Both the position numbers and the translations under genes were made by a program. 7,283 bases of DNA from an uncultured Bacteroidota bacterium (lineage in GTDB: Bacteria; Bacteroidota; Bacteroidia; UKL13-3), in contig CAIUEQ010000210.1 of assembly GCA_903898215.1 (NCBI GenBank), positions 1 through 7,283 of the forward strand, read 5' to 3'. Shown here piece after piece: positions 6,355 through 7,283 of this stretch. Every line of letters starts with the position of its first letter. Within the stretch, counting starts at the first letter, position 1. The notes under the pieces were generated by a model, which saw only the letters and a list, made by a program, of their open reading frames with translations, was not told the DNA's origin and ran no database searches.

Positions 6355-6362
6355 CAAATGTA
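6355..6362 (-). promoter_or_regulatory. Candidate -7 element of the rfbC promoter
   Basis: On the minus strand the bases read TACATTTG, an exact match to TAnnTTTG, followed by CCC and then an A-rich run to the rfbC ATG 13 bases further on. The mRNA leader would therefore be very short. No clear TTG lies 19 bases upstream; the position of the -33 box falls on the palindrome ATTCGAAT (6377-6384). Confidence 0.42.
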
Positions 6363-6429
6363 TAAAGAAAATCAACATTCGAATTCATATTTATGTGGGT
6401 AAAAAAAAATATTTGCTCAACAAAAAAAC

Positions 6430-6437
6430 TATTTTTG
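6430..6437 (+). promoter_or_regulatory. Candidate -7 element for the coiled-coil protein gene
   Basis: TATTTTTG matches the Bacteroidota -7 consensus exactly and is followed by CTAAC, nine bases before the ATG at 6447. A TTTG lies at 6412-6415 but only 14 bases upstream, too close for a normal -33 box. The downstream bases GCTAAC and the upstream TTTGCTCAAC form a near repeat. The leader would be nearly absent. Confidence 0.38.
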
Positions 6438-6446
6438 CTAACGAAT

Positions 6447-7283
6447 ATGGATCAATCAAATAACCGACATAAAAGAGTCTATCTTTTACTTTCATTCGTA
6501 ATCATTATATTGATGGCGTTAAATGGAATCTTTGTATACAATTATTTCAATACTGACAAAAAACTCGTTAAAACAGAGGAGAAATTTTATGCTACCGATT
6601 CGATAAAAAATGTTTTGGAAAAAGTTTTGGACCAAACAGGAAAAGAACTAGATCAGTTTAAGGGTCGTAATTCACAGCTTGATGCATTTTTAAAAGAGAA
6701 GAACGATTCGTTACAAGAATACGGAGACAGGATAGATGCATTACTCCGCCAGGGTAAGTTAAATCGTGAGCAACTAAACCAAGCATTAGATGAGATCGAT
6801 CAATTAAGATATTATAAGAGGAAATATTTAAGTCAAATTGATTCCTTATCTAATCATATTTCCAAATTAAACAGAGAGAATTCTAGTCTTCGTGATGATG
6901 TAGATAAAGAGAAAAGGAAAAATGAAGATCTCTCGATGAACAATATAAAACTTGGAAATAAAGTTGCAATCGGAGCCAAACTTCAAACTGGTTTAATCTT
7001 TATAACCGGAATTAAAAAAAGAAGTAACGGTAAGGAAAAAGAGACCAACAAAGTTTCACAATTAGAACAATTAAAAATCACTTTCAATATTGCTGAGAAT
7101 TATGTTGCCGATGCAGGAAATAAAGATATCTATTTAAAAGTTGTTGGTCCTGATGGAACAACAATTTACAACGAAGCTGCCGGTTCAGGTAAATTTGTTT
7201 TCCAAGGTGAAGAATCGATGTATTCAACTAAAAAAAGTATCGAATACACTCAAGCATCACAATCGGTTACAGTATATTGGACA
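6447..7283 (+). CDS. Membrane-anchored coiled-coil protein of unknown function, partial (3' end beyond window)
   Basis: An open frame of 279 codons from ATG 6447 runs to the window edge without a stop, so the C terminus is missing. The short basic N terminus (RHKR, 7-10) and the hydrophobic stretch at 11-33 (VYLLLSFVIIIL and beyond) form an uncleaved signal anchor, placing the rest in the periplasm. Residues 38-168 are rich in Leu, Lys, Glu, Asp and Gln with heptad-like spacing (LDQFKGRNSQLDAFL, LNREQLNQALDEIDQL, ISKLNRENSSLRDDV) and should form a long coiled coil. From about residue 175 the sequence turns to beta-strand character: VAIGAKLQTGLIFITG, then KITFNIAENYVA, then DIYLKVVGPDGTTIYN. 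I do not recognise a named family. Similar proteins are sometimes mislabelled SMC-like because of the coiled coil, but there is no ATPase motif. It may be a structural envelope protein. Confidence 0.8.
   Translation, partial: MDQSNNRHKRVYLLLSFVIIILMALNGIFVYNYFNTDKKLVKTEEKFYATDSIKNVLEKVLDQTGKELDQFKGRNSQLDAFLKEKNDSLQEYGDRIDALLRQGKLNREQLNQALDEIDQLRYYKRKYLSQIDSLSNHISKLNRENSSLRDDVDKEKRKNEDLSMNNIKLGNKVAIGAKLQTGLIFITGIKKRSNGKEKETNKVSQLEQLKITFNIAENYVADAGNKDIYLKVVGPDGTTIYNEAAGSGKFVFQGEESMYSTKKSIEYTQASQSVTVYWT

Noticed and set aside
1..7283. A defence, toxin-antitoxin, CRISPR or mobile-element system
   Set aside because: No nuclease, transposase, integrase, toxin pair or spaced repeat is visible; the genes are mostly ordinary housekeeping or envelope genes.

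Overview
The window looks like a chromosomal segment of a member of the Bacteroidota. It is AT-rich, and the start codons lack clear Shine-Dalgarno sequences and often follow A-rich stretches. Several promoters fit the Bacteroidota -7 consensus TAnnTTTG, with the -33 TTG box visible in only some. The FtsE, QueA and IspD proteins also read like members of that phylum. The genus cannot be named from this sequence alone. No tRNA, rRNA, insertion sequence, CRISPR array, phage gene or replication origin is visible.

Layout from left to right. A GT-B-type glycosyltransferase (+, 14-1141) converges, with one base between the genes, on a minus-strand pair: ftsE (1143-1835) and a 67-codon gene of unknown function (1832-2035), whose stop overlaps the ftsE start as ATGA. 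Divergent from that pair is a 586-residue lipoprotein (+, 2109-3869) with an OmpA-like domain followed by TPR repeats, closed by a strong intrinsic terminator (3889-3922). After a promoter and a leader of about 75 bases come queA (4050-5096) and ispD (5119-5802), a likely two-gene operon. ispD converges on rfbC (-, 5799-6341) with a 4-base overlap of stop codons. Divergent from rfbC is a gene cut by the window edge (+, 6447-7283) that encodes a membrane-anchored coiled-coil protein.

Most of the genes share a general theme of cell-envelope and basic metabolism. They cover sugar transfer and dTDP-rhamnose formation for surface polysaccharide, FtsE for division and cell-wall turnover, an outer-membrane-type lipoprotein, and IspD for isoprenoid (and so carrier lipid) synthesis. 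QueA is the exception and acts in queuosine tRNA modification. The genes alternate strands in small units, so this is not one pathway operon. No clearly new multi-gene system is present. The least explained parts are the partial coiled-coil gene at the right edge, the small gene coupled to ftsE, and the lipoprotein whose OmpA-like domain lacks the usual ligand-binding Asp.
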